This document shows positions 1-9,501 of a DNA stretch of 64,000 nt, one piece after another. The stretch's first letter is position 1; every line of letters begins with the position of its first letter. This DNA is from an uncultured Pelagibacteraceae bacterium (GTDB lineage Bacteria; Pseudomonadota; Alphaproteobacteria; Pelagibacterales; Pelagibacteraceae), in the NCBI GenBank assembly GCA_902567765.1, contig CACFNI010000002.1:62001-126000 (forward strand), written 5' to 3'. The position numbers and the translations under genes are program-made. The notes beneath the pieces were generated by a model. That model searched no databases, was not told the DNA's origin, and saw only the letters and a list, made by a program, of their open reading frames with translations.

Positions 1-674
1 AAATTTATGAAAATGGATGTCGGTTTATGCAACTTACTTACAACAATCAATCTCTTTTAGCGACAGGTTGTTATGAGAAAAACGATAGTGGCGTTACAAA
101 TTTTGGAAGAGAAGCTATTAGAGAAATGAATAGATTGGGGATTGTTATTGACATGTCTCACTCTAGTGAAAAAAGTACATTAGATGCAATTGAGATAAGT
201 GATAAACCTATAGCTATTACTCATGCAAATCCAAATTTTTGGTATAAAGCTTTAAGAAATAAATCAGACCAACTTTTAAAAACTTTAAGCGAAAGTGGAG
301 GGATGTTGGGTCTATCTTTATATTCTCATCATTTAAAAAATGGTAGTGATTGTACTCTAGATAGTTTTTGTGAGATGGCAGCAAAAACTTGTGAACTTAT
401 GGGTGTTAAAAATGTTGGAATTGGATCTGATCTTTGTCTAAATCAACCTGATAGTATTGTTGAGTGGATGCGAAATGGTACTTGGGCAAAGAATAAAAAT
501 TATGGAGAGGGATCAAAAAAAAAACCAGGTTTTCCAAAACAACCTGATTGGTTTAAAGATGCTAGAGGATTTAAAAATTTAGAAAATGGACTGCAGAAAG
601 TAGGTTTTAATGAAATTGAAGTAAATAATATACTAGGTAACAACTGGTACAATTTTTACAAAGGGATAAATTAG
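1..674 (+). CDS. Membrane dipeptidase (peptidase M19), 3' part only
   Basis: The C-terminal part of a zinc-dependent dipeptidase of the renal/membrane dipeptidase family (M19). The frame is open to the left edge, so the real start lies outside the window; the ATG at 27 is internal, in the family stretch RFMQLTYNNQ. Further family landmarks are DMSHSSEKST, ITHANPNFW and VGIGSDLC, which carry metal- and substrate-binding residues. The product hydrolyses dipeptides, sometimes with D-residues. The stop codon overlaps the GTG start of the next gene by one base, so it is translationally coupled to the unknown genes that follow. Family assignment is firm; the substrate is not known. Confidence 0.9.
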   Translation, partial: IYENGCRFMQLTYNNQSLLATGCYEKNDSGVTNFGREAIREMNRLGIVIDMSHSSEKSTLDAIEISDKPIAITHANPNFWYKALRNKSDQLLKTLSESGGMLGLSLYSHHLKNGSDCTLDSFCEMAAKTCELMGVKNVGIGSDLCLNQPDSIVEWMRNGTWAKNKNYGEGSKKKPGFPKQPDWFKDARGFKNLENGLQKVGFNEIEVNNILGNNWYNFYKGIN

Positions 675-2335
675 TGGAAATTAAACTTAGAGATCCAAAG
701 ATTGTTATGAAATTATCAAAACTTGGATCATTTCATCAATCAAAATTATCATTTTTAAGATCTTTTTTAAAAGAGTTTAGTGATTGGAATTTTAAAAGAG
801 ACTTATTTGATTTGGATGAGAATGGATATGGAAAAGCTGTTTATTCTCTTAAAAAAAATAATAAAATTTATTCCTTAGTTTGCTTCGCAAATAAATTAAG
901 CGATATAGAAAGATCTGATAGAGTAATAGCAACTAAATGGGATGCTGCATTTGCTTTACATGATGGAATTCCTACAAAGACAGATATAGAAAGATTGCAA
1001 AAAAATGTACCAAAACAAGAAGTTGGTAGACTTTCTTATAAAGAATTAACTTTATCTAGAGCAAATAAATCGATTAGAATTTTTAATTATATTGTTGAAT
1101 GTCTATCTCAAGGTAAACAACCTGATAAAAAAAAAGTTTTTGATGTTGGGTATTTATATAGAACTACAGCAGTTTACGGTTCAGGAAAATTTGGACTAGC
1201 AGATAGATTTAGAATAAAAAATAGAAATGAAATCTGTGGCCCATTTAGGTTAGAAATGATGTTAGTTTATTTAGTAAGACAATTTACTTTTGATCAGGTT
1301 AATTATATTGCTAAACAAAAAAATCCTAGTAGAGCTATAGAACTTGATAAGGAAATATGTAGAAATCTTGGCATAGGAAATTCTACCGGATTAGGAATGG
1401 CTCCTTTTATAGTTAATCATCCAACTCTCTTAAATAACTGGGTTATGTCTAGAGAAATATCTCTAAAAAAAATAAGGGAAATTAAAAATGTAAAAAATCA
1501 GGACGCAGAAATTTTTAAAGATATTTTAAAGAAATCACTTAAAAATATATCTTTTTGGAATACAGAAAGTGAATTCCAAAAAAAAAAAATAGTTGGTCTT
1601 TATAAAGATTTAAAGAAATTGATTGATTTTTTAGACAAAGATTTTGATTTTAAAAAAGATTATGCCTTCAACGATCTATATTTATGGTGTGAAAAAAATC
1701 TTAAAGATGAGTGTATCGAATATGCTGTTTCAACGTTTATGGAGCCATATGATGATATTATTAACCCTTTAATTTATAAAATGAGCGCAGATGAAGATAA
1801 ATATTTTACAATTCCTACACAAAAAAATATTGAAAATTTACGCAATATAATTGAAAAAAATTATTCAGAAATTCTTAAAATTGATTTTTCAAGAGAGGAA
1901 AATAACCAAAATTTTTGGTTTATCTCTAAAAATAAAGAAGAGCCAAGATTGGCAGATAGATACAAAGAGCAGGGCGCAGAATTAGAACAGCCACTTGCAA
2001 TTGCAAGGGATATTAAAAGATTATATGAAAGAATTGCTAATACAAAAAATACATTAAGTGTTGGAAAATTTTTGATTGAAAATAACGATTTAAGACATGC
2101 CGTAAGAAGAGTATTCATTTCTGAGTTTTTTCCATACTCAGAAATTCAAGATAATACCATTGGTTCAAAATTAATGCCCATAGATATGTTAAGATTAAAA
2201 TTATCTTTTTTTGGAGCAGTTAAGTTTGATCCAAGATCAGATAAATGGCTAAGAATTTGCATGTTTCAGGGAGCGCCTTTACCAAATGAACTTCAATCTT
2301 ATGATAGTGGGTGGATTTATAATTCTATTAATTAA
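674..2335 (+). CDS. Conserved hypothetical protein, 553 aa, in M19-DUF3726 operon
   Basis: I do not recognise a named family. The protein is soluble-looking, has no signal peptide or membrane segment, and is rich in Lys and Glu. Striking stretches likely to be conserved are GNSTGLGMAPFIVNHP (about residues 235-250) and RLADRYKEQGAELEQPLAIARDI (about 420-442). It starts with GTG overlapping the stop of the dipeptidase gene and ends at TAATG shared with the DUF3726 gene, so the three form one translationally coupled operon. The glycine-rich stretch could bind a ligand, but that is speculation. Reading frame and coupling make a real gene very likely. Confidence 0.8.
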   Translation: MEIKLRDPKIVMKLSKLGSFHQSKLSFLRSFLKEFSDWNFKRDLFDLDENGYGKAVYSLKKNNKIYSLVCFANKLSDIERSDRVIATKWDAAFALHDGIPTKTDIERLQKNVPKQEVGRLSYKELTLSRANKSIRIFNYIVECLSQGKQPDKKKVFDVGYLYRTTAVYGSGKFGLADRFRIKNRNEICGPFRLEMMLVYLVRQFTFDQVNYIAKQKNPSRAIELDKEICRNLGIGNSTGLGMAPFIVNHPTLLNNWVMSREISLKKIREIKNVKNQDAEIFKDILKKSLKNISFWNTESEFQKKKIVGLYKDLKKLIDFLDKDFDFKKDYAFNDLYLWCEKNLKDECIEYAVSTFMEPYDDIINPLIYKMSADEDKYFTIPTQKNIENLRNIIEKNYSEILKIDFSREENNQNFWFISKNKEEPRLADRYKEQGAELEQPLAIARDIKRLYERIANTKNTLSVGKFLIENNDLRHAVRRVFISEFFPYSEIQDNTIGSKLMPIDMLRLKLSFFGAVKFDPRSDKWLRICMFQGAPLPNELQSYDSGWIYNSIN

Positions 2336-2943
2336 TGATAAGTTTAAGTGAAATCGATACAACAGTTAAGAGGGCAACTAAAGCAATTGGATTTTCTTGG
2401 GGTATTGCTGAGGAAGTAGGAAAATGTATTCGAATTTTAGAAATGTTTGGGCTGCCTGGGATAAAAAATCTAAATCAATATTACAAAGTTTTTAGTAATA
2501 AAAAGTTTCAAAATGTAAGTCTTATAACAAAATCAAATATTTCAAAGGTATCTTATTGCCCTATAATTTCTGGTGTAAATTTTTTAGATCAAATTCATAA
2601 CTTGCAAAATTTAGAAGAAATAGAATTTGAAAACTTAGGTTTTCCTATTCTTTTTATACCATTTTTAAGTAGATCTTCCGAGATAATAGGAAAAAGAATC
2701 TTTTTAAAAATTGATGATAAGGAACTATTATTAAATTTTAATCAATCAATTTTCTCTAATTATTTAAGCAAAAAAGTAATTGAAAATGGAAATAGAATTA
2801 AAATATCTTTTATAGAAAACAAAGATTCTTTTACCAGTCAAGATTGGCAAGAACTTTATAAGCTATCTGAGAAAACTTTTGTAGAGGAAACAGATGAACT
2901 AAAAATAAAGACAGCTGGCGCGGGATTAACTGACAATGATTAA
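2335..2943 (+). CDS. DUF3726 domain protein
   Basis: The N-terminus (MISLSEIDTTVKRATKAIGFSWGIAEEVGK) fits my memory of DUF3726, a family of about 200 residues with no established function that opens with a SLxEIE...A.GxxWGLAEEAG pattern. Length (202 aa) is as expected. No membrane segment, signal peptide or obvious catalytic motif is visible. The ATG overlaps the previous stop by one base, and its own end overlaps the start of a small four-cysteine protein by eight bases. The constant neighbours suggest joint work with the 553-aa protein, but no function can be given. Confidence 0.75.
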   Translation: MISLSEIDTTVKRATKAIGFSWGIAEEVGKCIRILEMFGLPGIKNLNQYYKVFSNKKFQNVSLITKSNISKVSYCPIISGVNFLDQIHNLQNLEEIEFENLGFPILFIPFLSRSSEIIGKRIFLKIDDKELLLNFNQSIFSNYLSKKVIENGNRIKISFIENKDSFTSQDWQELYKLSEKTFVEETDELKIKTAGAGLTDND

Positions 2944-3088
2944 AGAAATAGATAATAGTTCAGATGAATTTAACGATATATGCGAGGATTGCAAAAAAGA
3001 GGATGTTAGCGTTTCTCAAAATTTAATTTTAACAGGATTTAAAATTTGCGAGTCTTGTAGACTTTCAAAAAATATTTTTCCAATTTAA
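2936..3088 (+). CDS. Small four-cysteine (zinc-ribbon-like) protein, 50 aa
   Basis: Not in the ORF track. The ATG at 2936 lies inside the end of the DUF3726 gene and the frame runs to TAA at 3086-3088. The product has two CxxC knuckles, CEDC near residue 16 and CESC near residue 41, the spacing of a small treble-clef or zinc-ribbon fold. The eight-base overlap and shared direction argue that it is the last gene of the dipeptidase/553-aa/DUF3726 operon. Its stop overlaps the end of the opposing Yip1 gene by four bases. Function unknown; metal binding is inferred from the cysteine pairs only. Confidence 0.6.
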   Translation: MIKEIDNSSDEFNDICEDCKKEDVSVSQNLILTGFKICESCRLSKNIFPI

Positions 3089-3630
3089 CTTATAGTGCTT
3101 ATCGGTAAAGAATTTAATTTGCTCATAACGAACGATATAGAAATGAAAGCAATAATCAAAAACGATAAAATTACTACTCCAAAAGCTTTAAAATTCGATT
3201 TTAAATTTAATGTTTGCTTAGTTGCGATTATTAATCCTGCAAAAATCCAAAATTGAGTAATAAAAATTATTGGAATTAATAAATCAGGCGTTACAGCAAA
3301 AAATCTTAATATCCCAGGTGCATGAGCATATCCAACGCTAATTAAAACTTTTTTAAAAGCAACCTTTGTATCTTTATCGGGAAATAATTTAACTCCTATA
3401 ACATATATAAATAATCCCCAAACTATCCAGGTAAAAATCGCAGTCAAACCAGATAAACCAATTGCAGTTTTTACTATTGTATTTGCAGCTACGGCGCCAG
3501 CTATACCATCTAATATCATGATAAGACCTGCAAAATATATTGCTGCTTCTCCAAAATTAGAATTATCTCTATAAAGAGTTTTATCTAATTTTAAAGAACG
3601 AAAAAAAATATTTAAAAATTCTCCAAACAT
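3085..3630 (-). CDS. Yip1-family integral membrane protein
   Basis: A 181-aa membrane protein with about five hydrophobic segments (for example around residues 28-50, 57-82, 105-135 and 148-170). The arrangement, with a charged loop KLFPDKDTKVAFKKVLISVGYAHAPG before the third segment and ATKQTLNLKSNFKAFGV before the last, matches the bacterial Yip1 domain family, which often has the same AxxQAL...R.A.GV pattern. The cellular role of bacterial Yip1 proteins is not established. It sits two bases downstream of an alpha/beta hydrolase gene on the same strand, so the two are probably co-transcribed. Confidence 0.7.
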   Translation of the reverse strand: MFGEFLNIFFRSLKLDKTLYRDNSNFGEAAIYFAGLIMILDGIAGAVAANTIVKTAIGLSGLTAIFTWIVWGLFIYVIGVKLFPDKDTKVAFKKVLISVGYAHAPGILRFFAVTPDLLIPIIFITQFWIFAGLIIATKQTLNLKSNFKAFGVVILSFLIIAFISISFVMSKLNSLPISTIS

Positions 3631-3632
3631 AT

Positions 3633-4292
3633 TTAAAATAAAGTAGTCTCTTTTTTAATATATTTATCCAAGACTTTACTTAAACTATCTTCAGATTTTG
3701 AGAAAAAATGATTTGCTTCATTTACTGGCTGAAATTCAACTTTAATTCCTTTTTGTGATGATAACCTTTTATTTAATTCATTTATAGATTCAATTGGAAC
3801 TAATTCATCTTTTTTACCGAAAACCATTAAACCCGAAGTTGGACACGGCGATAGAAAAGAAAAATCATATACATTTGGTTGAGGAGAAACAGCAATAAAT
3901 CTATTTATTTCTGGTCTTCTCATCAGTAACTGCATAGCAATCAAAGATCCAAAAGAAAAACCTGATATCCAGCATTGTGAATTATCAAAATTTTCTTTTT
4001 CTAACCAGTCTAAAGCTGCAGCAGCATCAGCTAGTTCACCTTGGCCATTATCAAAATCCCCATCACTTTTTCCTACTCCTCTAAAGTTGAATCTACAAAC
4101 AGAAAAATCATTATCCATAAATGAGTGGAAAGTTTCTACAACAACTTTATTATTCATTGTACCTCCATATTGCGGATGTGGTTGAAGGACTAAGGCAATA
4201 GGTGATGTATTTTTTTTACTTTTAAAATATTTTGCTTCAAGTCTTCCTGTGGGACCAGGAATAAATATTTCTACAATTTTATTCTTATCCAT
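3633..4292 (-). CDS. Alpha/beta hydrolase (COG2945-like)
   Basis: A 219-aa serine hydrolase-type protein. The nucleophile elbow is GFSFGS (about residues 112-117), preceded by the family stretch FNFRGVGKSDG and the oxyanion region LQPHPQYGGTMNN typical of the short COG2945/dienelactone-hydrolase-like group. Late in the protein GKKDELVPIE supplies the likely catalytic Asp and EANHFF the catalytic His. The substrate is unknown. It lies divergently from iscR across a 145-base promoter region and is followed closely by the Yip1-family gene, probably in one transcript. Confidence 0.85.
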   Translation of the reverse strand: MDKNKIVEIFIPGPTGRLEAKYFKSKKNTSPIALVLQPHPQYGGTMNNKVVVETFHSFMDNDFSVCRFNFRGVGKSDGDFDNGQGELADAAAALDWLEKENFDNSQCWISGFSFGSLIAMQLLMRRPEINRFIAVSPQPNVYDFSFLSPCPTSGLMVFGKKDELVPIESINELNKRLSSQKGIKVEFQPVNEANHFFSKSEDSLSKVLDKYIKKETTLF

Positions 4293-4386
4293 ATATGCAA
4301 TTGATAATTAATCTCAAAGTTTTTTAAGTTATTAAAAATATGTCTACCATATGTAGGTGACAAATTGCTATTTTAATTATCTAAAC

Positions 4387-4416
4387 TTGACTATTTTACT
4401 ATGGTATATATATAAA
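4387..4416 (+). promoter_or_regulatory. Probable iscR-suf promoter with overlapping IscR-like site
   Basis: TTGACT (4387-4392) and an AT-rich TATATA/TATAAA box (4409-4416) at 16-18 bases spacing form a good sigma-70 type promoter 22 bases ahead of the iscR ATG. The sequence TTGACTATTTTACTATGGTAT covering the -35 and spacer resembles the TTGAC-Tx-TAGTC type operators of Rrf2/IscR regulators, with an imperfect right half. Autorepression of the whole suf operon by its first gene is therefore likely, as known for IscR. The promoter is well supported by its spacing; the operator is inferred. Confidence 0.5.
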
Positions 4417-4437
4417 CTCTTGCAATTTAAGGATTTT

Positions 4438-4863
4438 ATGAAATTAAGTACAAAAGGTAGATATGCTGTGATGGCCTTGGCTGATATAGCCAAGTTCGAT
4501 GACAACAACCCCGTATCACTTAGAGATATATCTCTTAGACAAGGTATATCATTGCTCTATTTAGAACAGATTTTTTCAATGTTAAAAAAAAATCAAATCG
4601 TAGAGAGCGTTAGAGGGTCGAATGGTGGTTATAAATTAACTAAAAGCCCCGACCAAATAAAAATTTCAAATATTTTTTCTGCTGTTCAAGAAAATATTAA
4701 AACAGTTGGATGTAAAAAGGAGTCAAAAAAAGGTTGCAATGGAAAATCTGCAAAATGCATAACACACAACTTATGGGATGAGTTGGAACTACATATAAAC
4801 GAATTTTTCAACAAAAAGAATCTTAGTGATTTAGTTAAGGGTAAAAATGAAAACAGAGTCTAG
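4438..4863 (+). CDS. iscR: Rrf2-family Fe-S regulator IscR
   Basis: A 141-aa winged-helix regulator of the Rrf2 family. I place the start at 4438 ([13 protein letters not shown], the canonical IscR N-terminus) rather than the ORF-track start at 4357, which adds 27 residues and would overlap the promoter. Three cysteines (about C92, C100, C107) followed by ITHNLWDEL with H110 reproduce the three-Cys-one-His [2Fe-2S] site of IscR, with slightly wider cysteine spacing than in E. coli. Its end overlaps sufB by 17 bases. It should sense Fe-S status and control the downstream suf genes. Confidence 0.92.
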   Translation: MKLSTKGRYAVMALADIAKFDDNNPVSLRDISLRQGISLLYLEQIFSMLKKNQIVESVRGSNGGYKLTKSPDQIKISNIFSAVQENIKTVGCKKESKKGCNGKSAKCITHNLWDELELHINEFFNKKNLSDLVKGKNENRV

Positions 4864-6307
4864 CCAAAATTCTCGAGAAAAAGAAATTGAGAAGTTGAAA
4901 AAATATAAATACGGATTTTCAACTGATATTGAAAATATCAAAGCTCCTAAAGGACTAAATGAGGAAGTAATTAGATTTATTTCTAATATTAAAAAAGAAC
5001 CAAAATGGCTTTTAGATTGGAGATTGAAAGCATACCAAAGACTTAAAGTTCTAAAGGAACCAAACTGGCAAAAACCAAAATATCCAAAAATAAATTATCA
5101 AGATTTGTATTATTATTCAGCTCCCAAAAGCTTTAAAGAAAAACCTAAAAGTTTAGATGAACTAGATCCTAAATTATTAGAAACCTACAAAAAATTAGGT
5201 ATACCTTTGCAGGAGCAAAAGAGATTGAATAATATTGCTGTAGATGCAGTTTTTGACTCAGTTTCTGTTGCAACTACTTTTAAAGATAAATTAACAGAAA
5301 AAGGAATAATATTCTGTTCTATATCTGAAGCGATACAAAAACATCCTGAACTTGTTAGAAAATATTTAGGGTCTGTTATACCTTTAACAGATCATTTTTT
5401 TGCAACCTTAAACTCAGCAGTATTTACAGATGGTTCTTTTGTATATGTGCCGCCAGGAGTAAGATGTCCAATGGAATTATCAACATACTTTAGAATTAAT
5501 GCATCTGACACAGGTCAATTCGAAAGAACATTGATTATAGCTGATAAAGGAAGTTATGTAAGTTATTTAGAGGGTTGTACAGCTCCAATGAGAGATGAAA
5601 ATCAATTACACGCAGCAAACGTTGAATTAATTGCTCTTGATGATGCAGAAATAAAATATTCTACAGTTCAAAATTGGTATCCAGGTGATAAAGATGGTAA
5701 GGGTGGAATATATAATTTTGTAACTAAAAGAGGACTTTGCAAGGGTAAAAATTCAAAAATTTCATGGACACAAGTTGAAACAGGATCAGCAATTACATGG
5801 AAATATCCCAGCTGTATTTTAAAAGGGGATAATTCAATAGGAGAGTTTTATTCTATTGCAATAACAAATAATCATCAGAAGGCTGATACTGGTACAAAAA
5901 TGATTCATTTGGGAAAAAATACTAAGAGTAAAATTATTTCTAAAGGTATAAGTGCTGGGTTTTCAGATATGACATATAGAGGATTAGTCGATATTTCAAA
6001 AAAAGCAGATAACTCAAGAAACTATACTCAATGTGATTCACTTCTTATGGGCAATAAATGCGGCGCTCATACAGTTCCTTACATTAAAAATAAAAATTCT
6101 GGATCAAATTTAGCGCATGAGGCTACCACATCAAAAATCAGTGAGGAGCAGCTACATTATTGTCAGCAAAGAGGTTTGAATTCAGAGGAAGCTGTAGGGT
6201 TAATTGTTAATGGTTTTTGTAAAGAAGTTCTTCAACAGTTACCAATGGAGTTTGCGGTAGAAGCTCAAAAATTAGTTGGAATTAGCTTAGAGGGGAGTGT
6301 GGGTTAA
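4847..6307 (+). CDS. sufB: Fe-S cluster scaffold subunit SufB
   Basis: A 486-aa protein of normal SufB length. SufB forms the SufBC2D complex on which Fe-S clusters are built in the cytoplasm, accepting persulfide sulfur from SufS. Landmarks include [37 protein letters not shown], the [11 protein letters not shown] stretch, and the C-terminal [18 protein letters not shown] region carrying the cysteine proposed to take part in cluster assembly. It overlaps iscR by 17 bases and runs directly into sufC, so it belongs to the iscR-suf operon. Confidence 0.97.
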   Translation: MKTESSQNSREKEIEKLKKYKYGFSTDIENIKAPKGLNEEVIRFISNIKKEPKWLLDWRLKAYQRLKVLKEPNWQKPKYPKINYQDLYYYSAPKSFKEKPKSLDELDPKLLETYKKLGIPLQEQKRLNNIAVDAVFDSVSVATTFKDKLTEKGIIFCSISEAIQKHPELVRKYLGSVIPLTDHFFATLNSAVFTDGSFVYVPPGVRCPMELSTYFRINASDTGQFERTLIIADKGSYVSYLEGCTAPMRDENQLHAANVELIALDDAEIKYSTVQNWYPGDKDGKGGIYNFVTKRGLCKGKNSKISWTQVETGSAITWKYPSCILKGDNSIGEFYSIAITNNHQKADTGTKMIHLGKNTKSKIISKGISAGFSDMTYRGLVDISKKADNSRNYTQCDSLLMGNKCGAHTVPYIKNKNSGSNLAHEATTSKISEEQLHYCQQRGLNSEEAVGLIVNGFCKEVLQQLPMEFAVEAQKLVGISLEGSVG

Positions 6308-7042
6308 GTGCTTAAAATCAATAATTTAAATGCTAAAGTTGGGGAAAAATCTATTCTAAATGATTTTTCATTAGACATAAAACCAGGCGAAGTACACGCA
6401 ATAATGGGACCTAATGGATCTGGAAAGAGCACTCTATCAAATATTTTGTCAGGAAAAAAAGGATATGATGTATCCGGTGAAATAAAATTTGAGGGTATCG
6501 ATCTGTTTTCACTCGAGACCGAAGAGAGGGCTCATAAGGGAATTTTTTTAGCATTTCAATATCCATTAGAAATACCAGGGGTAAATACAAACATATTTTT
6601 AAAAACCTCTCTTAATGCAATTAGAAAAGCCAGGGGAGAAAACGAGCTAGATGCTCTAGAATTCTTAAAGTTAGTTAAGCAGAAGTCAAAGGAATTAAAA
6701 TTTGATGAAGAAAAACTAAATAGACAATTGAATGTTGGTTTTTCTGGTGGTGAAAAGAAAAAGAACGAAATTTTACAAATGTCAATTTTAAATCCTAAAC
6801 TTTCTATATTAGATGAAACAGATTCAGGACTAGATATAGATGCGCTTAAAACTGTGGCACAGGGAGTTAATGCTTTAAGAAAAAAAAATAATTCCTTTTT
6901 AATAATTACTCATTATCAAAGACTTCTTGATTATATTAAACCAGATCATGTTCATGTTTTAATGAATGGCAAGATTACTAAATCAGGTGGTCCTGATCTT
7001 GCACTTGAATTAGAGAAGAAAGGTTATGAAGGCTTAAACTAA
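6308..7042 (+). CDS. sufC: Fe-S assembly ATPase SufC
   Basis: A 244-aa ABC-type ATPase without membrane partner that powers SufBC2D. Walker A is GPNGSGKST (residues 34-42), the signature is the SufC-type FSGGEKKKNEI, and Walker B with catalytic Glu reads LSILDETDSGLD. The H-loop histidine follows in LIITHYQR. The start is GTG immediately after the sufB stop. Gene order between sufB and sufD, with no intergenic space, confirms the assignment. Confidence 0.97.
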   Translation: MLKINNLNAKVGEKSILNDFSLDIKPGEVHAIMGPNGSGKSTLSNILSGKKGYDVSGEIKFEGIDLFSLETEERAHKGIFLAFQYPLEIPGVNTNIFLKTSLNAIRKARGENELDALEFLKLVKQKSKELKFDEEKLNRQLNVGFSGGEKKKNEILQMSILNPKLSILDETDSGLDIDALKTVAQGVNALRKKNNSFLIITHYQRLLDYIKPDHVHVLMNGKITKSGGPDLALELEKKGYEGLN

Positions 7043-8290
7043 ATGGAAAAACAATTAATAAAAGATTTTGAAAAATCGTTTAAAAATTCGAATTTAGATT
7101 CTGAAAAAATAAATCTTAAAAAAGAATTTTTAAATAAATTTATTAAAGAGGGATTGCCTGGCAAAAATTTAGAAAATTGGAAGTTTTCAGACTTAAGTAA
7201 AATTATTAAAACAGAAATTGGAGATTTAAGTTTTTATAATGATATATCATCACCAAATAAAATTGATCCATCAATATATCTTAAGGGAATGGAACATAAT
7301 TCCATTGTTTTTATAAATGGTAGAGTCGAAAAAATTAATTTAAAATTTGAGGAAATAGATAAGGTAGAAATTTCAGAGGATTTTCAATCGGATAAAACCT
7401 CTTTAGATATTAACTCCTTAGTAAATTTAAATTCTGCCTTCGCAGAGAAGAATTTTTTATTAACTGTAAAAGAGAACTATTCTTTTAAAAAACCATTAGT
7501 TGTTTATCATTATACAAACAAAAAAATAAAATCCCAAAACCTTAATCTTAGACTAAATTTTGAGTTAGAAAAAAATACTTCTTTAAAATTAATTGATGTT
7601 TTAGATGATTTTTCAGAAAAAAATTTCATTAACACTTTTTATAGTTTTAAATTAAACGAAGATGCAATTTTAAAGAATTATAAATTAGATATTAAAAATA
7701 ATAGTAATATTAAATATTCATTCACAAACTTTGAGCAAGAAAAAAACAGTTTATCAGAAACATTTATACTTTCATCAGGCTCTGACTTTAACAAAAATGA
7801 GATTAACTGTAATTTAAATGGAAATTATTCTTCTGCGTTTGTTAATGGAATTTTATCTTTAAACAAAAAAAAGCATCATGAAATTAGAACTAATGTTAAT
7901 CATTTAACAGAGTCTACTAAAAGCTATCAATTAATAAAGAGCGTTTTAGAAAATAATGCAAGAGCAGTTTATCAAGGAAAAATATTTGTTAGTTCTGATG
8001 CGCAGAAAACTGATGGATATCAACTTAGCAAAGCTATTCTTCTTGAAGATACAACTGAATTTAATGCAAAACCAGAATTAGAAATTTATGCCGATGATGT
8101 AAAATGTTCACATGGATCTGCATCTGGAAGTTTAAATGAAAATTCAATATTCTATATAATGTCAAGAGGACTTAACTATAAACAGGCTAAAGAGCTTTTA
8201 ATAAATGGTTTTTTATTAGATGTTATCAATAAAATTACTGACGAAGATGTTAAGAATTTAATAAAAACTATGATCGGGATTAAAGAATGA
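7043..8290 (+). CDS. sufD: Fe-S assembly protein SufD
   Basis: A 415-aa SufB paralogue that completes the SufBC2D scaffold. The N-terminal half diverges strongly and is Lys/Asn-rich, as is usual, while the C-terminal beta-helix keeps the family blocks VYQGKIFV, AKPELEIYADDVKCSHGSASG and FYIMSRGL. The His in KCSHG corresponds to the conserved SufD histidine implicated in iron delivery. It begins directly at the sufC stop and its stop region overlaps the sufS start by four bases (ATGA), so translation is coupled. Confidence 0.95.
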   Translation: MEKQLIKDFEKSFKNSNLDSEKINLKKEFLNKFIKEGLPGKNLENWKFSDLSKIIKTEIGDLSFYNDISSPNKIDPSIYLKGMEHNSIVFINGRVEKINLKFEEIDKVEISEDFQSDKTSLDINSLVNLNSAFAEKNFLLTVKENYSFKKPLVVYHYTNKKIKSQNLNLRLNFELEKNTSLKLIDVLDDFSEKNFINTFYSFKLNEDAILKNYKLDIKNNSNIKYSFTNFEQEKNSLSETFILSSGSDFNKNEINCNLNGNYSSAFVNGILSLNKKKHHEIRTNVNHLTESTKSYQLIKSVLENNARAVYQGKIFVSSDAQKTDGYQLSKAILLEDTTEFNAKPELEIYADDVKCSHGSASGSLNENSIFYIMSRGLNYKQAKELLINGFLLDVINKITDEDVKNLIKTMIGIKE

Positions 8291-9501
8291 ATATAGATAA
8301 TATAAAAAAAGAATTTCCAATATTTAATCAAAAAATCCAAAATAATGATTTAGTATATTTGGATAGCGCAAATTCATCACAAAAACCACAGGTAGTAATT
8401 GATAGAATTTATGATTTCTATTCAAAAGAATTTTCTAATGTTGGAAGAAGCATTCATTATTTAGCTGTGGCGGCAACAAATATGTATGAGAACACAAGAG
8501 TTTCCGTGCAAAAATTTATAAATGCAAGAGATAAAAATGAAATAGTTTTTACAAAAGGAGCTACAGAAGCTATTAATTTAGTTGCAAGTACATTTGGTCA
8601 AAAATATTTAAAATCAGGAGATGAGGTATTATTAACCGAATTAGAACATCATTCTAATTATGTTCCTTGGCATTATTTAAGAAAATCTAAGGGAGTAAAA
8701 ATAGAGTTTGCCGATGTAAACGAAGAAGGAGAAGTTACGCTTGAGAGTATAGAAAAAAAAATTACACCTAAAACAAAAATTATAGCTATCACTCATCTTT
8801 CCAACGTGACTGGTGCTATTTTGCCTATTAAGGAAATAACACAACTAGCTCACTCAAAAAATATTCCAGTATTGGTAGATGGTTGTCAAGGAGCTCCACA
8901 TTTAAAATTAGATATGCAAGACTTAGATTGTGATTTTTATGCTATATCTTGTCATAAAATGTACGGACCAACGGGCTTAGGAATTCTTTACGCAAAAAAA
9001 AAATGGTTAGAAGAATTACCACCATACCAAGGTGGTGGAGGAATGATAGGTGAGGTCAAAAAAGAAGGCATCACTTATGGTGATTTGCCTAACAAGTATG
9101 AAGCAGGAACAATGCAAACTGCACAAGTTATCGCTTTTGATGAGTCTATAAAGTTTTTAAATAAAATTGGAATAGAAAATATATCAAAACATGAAAATGA
9201 GATTTTGATGTATGGAGAAGAAATACTCAGAAAAAATAACTCAGTTAAATTAATTGGAAATCCAAAAAATAAAGGTGGAGTTTTGTCTTTTACAATTGAT
9301 GGAATACATCCACATGATATTGCTACTATTTTAGATGAAGATGGTGTAGCAATAAGAGCTGGGCATCATTGTTGTCAAATCCTCCATGATAAATTGGGTT
9401 TACCAGCAACAGCGAGAGCCTCTCTAGGTATTTATAACACCAAGGAAGATTTTGATATATTAGATAAGGCTATAAATAAAACCAAAAAAATTTTTAAATA
9501 A
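8287..9501 (+). CDS. sufS: Cysteine desulfurase SufS
   Basis: A 404-aa PLP enzyme that removes sulfur from cysteine and gives it as persulfide to the SUF machinery. The PLP lysine is about K224 in SCHKMYGPTG, the cofactor-binding His/Asn region reads ELEHHSNYVPW, and the catalytic cysteine is the first Cys of RAGHHCCQ (about C362), the position of C364 in E. coli SufS. A second adjacent cysteine is unusual but harmless-looking. It lies between sufD and the SufU-type gene, which would be its sulfur acceptor. Confidence 0.96.
   Translation: MNIDNIKKEFPIFNQKIQNNDLVYLDSANSSQKPQVVIDRIYDFYSKEFSNVGRSIHYLAVAATNMYENTRVSVQKFINARDKNEIVFTKGATEAINLVASTFGQKYLKSGDEVLLTELEHHSNYVPWHYLRKSKGVKIEFADVNEEGEVTLESIEKKITPKTKIIAITHLSNVTGAILPIKEITQLAHSKNIPVLVDGCQGAPHLKLDMQDLDCDFYAISCHKMYGPTGLGILYAKKKWLEELPPYQGGGGMIGEVKKEGITYGDLPNKYEAGTMQTAQVIAFDESIKFLNKIGIENISKHENEILMYGEEILRKNNSVKLIGNPKNKGGVLSFTIDGIHPHDIATILDEDGVAIRAGHHCCQILHDKLGLPATARASLGIYNTKEDFDILDKAINKTKKIFK

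Noticed and set aside
4357-4437. 27-residue N-terminal extension of IscR in the ORF track
   Set aside because: It runs through the promoter and the canonical IscR start [13 protein letters not shown] lies at 4438.
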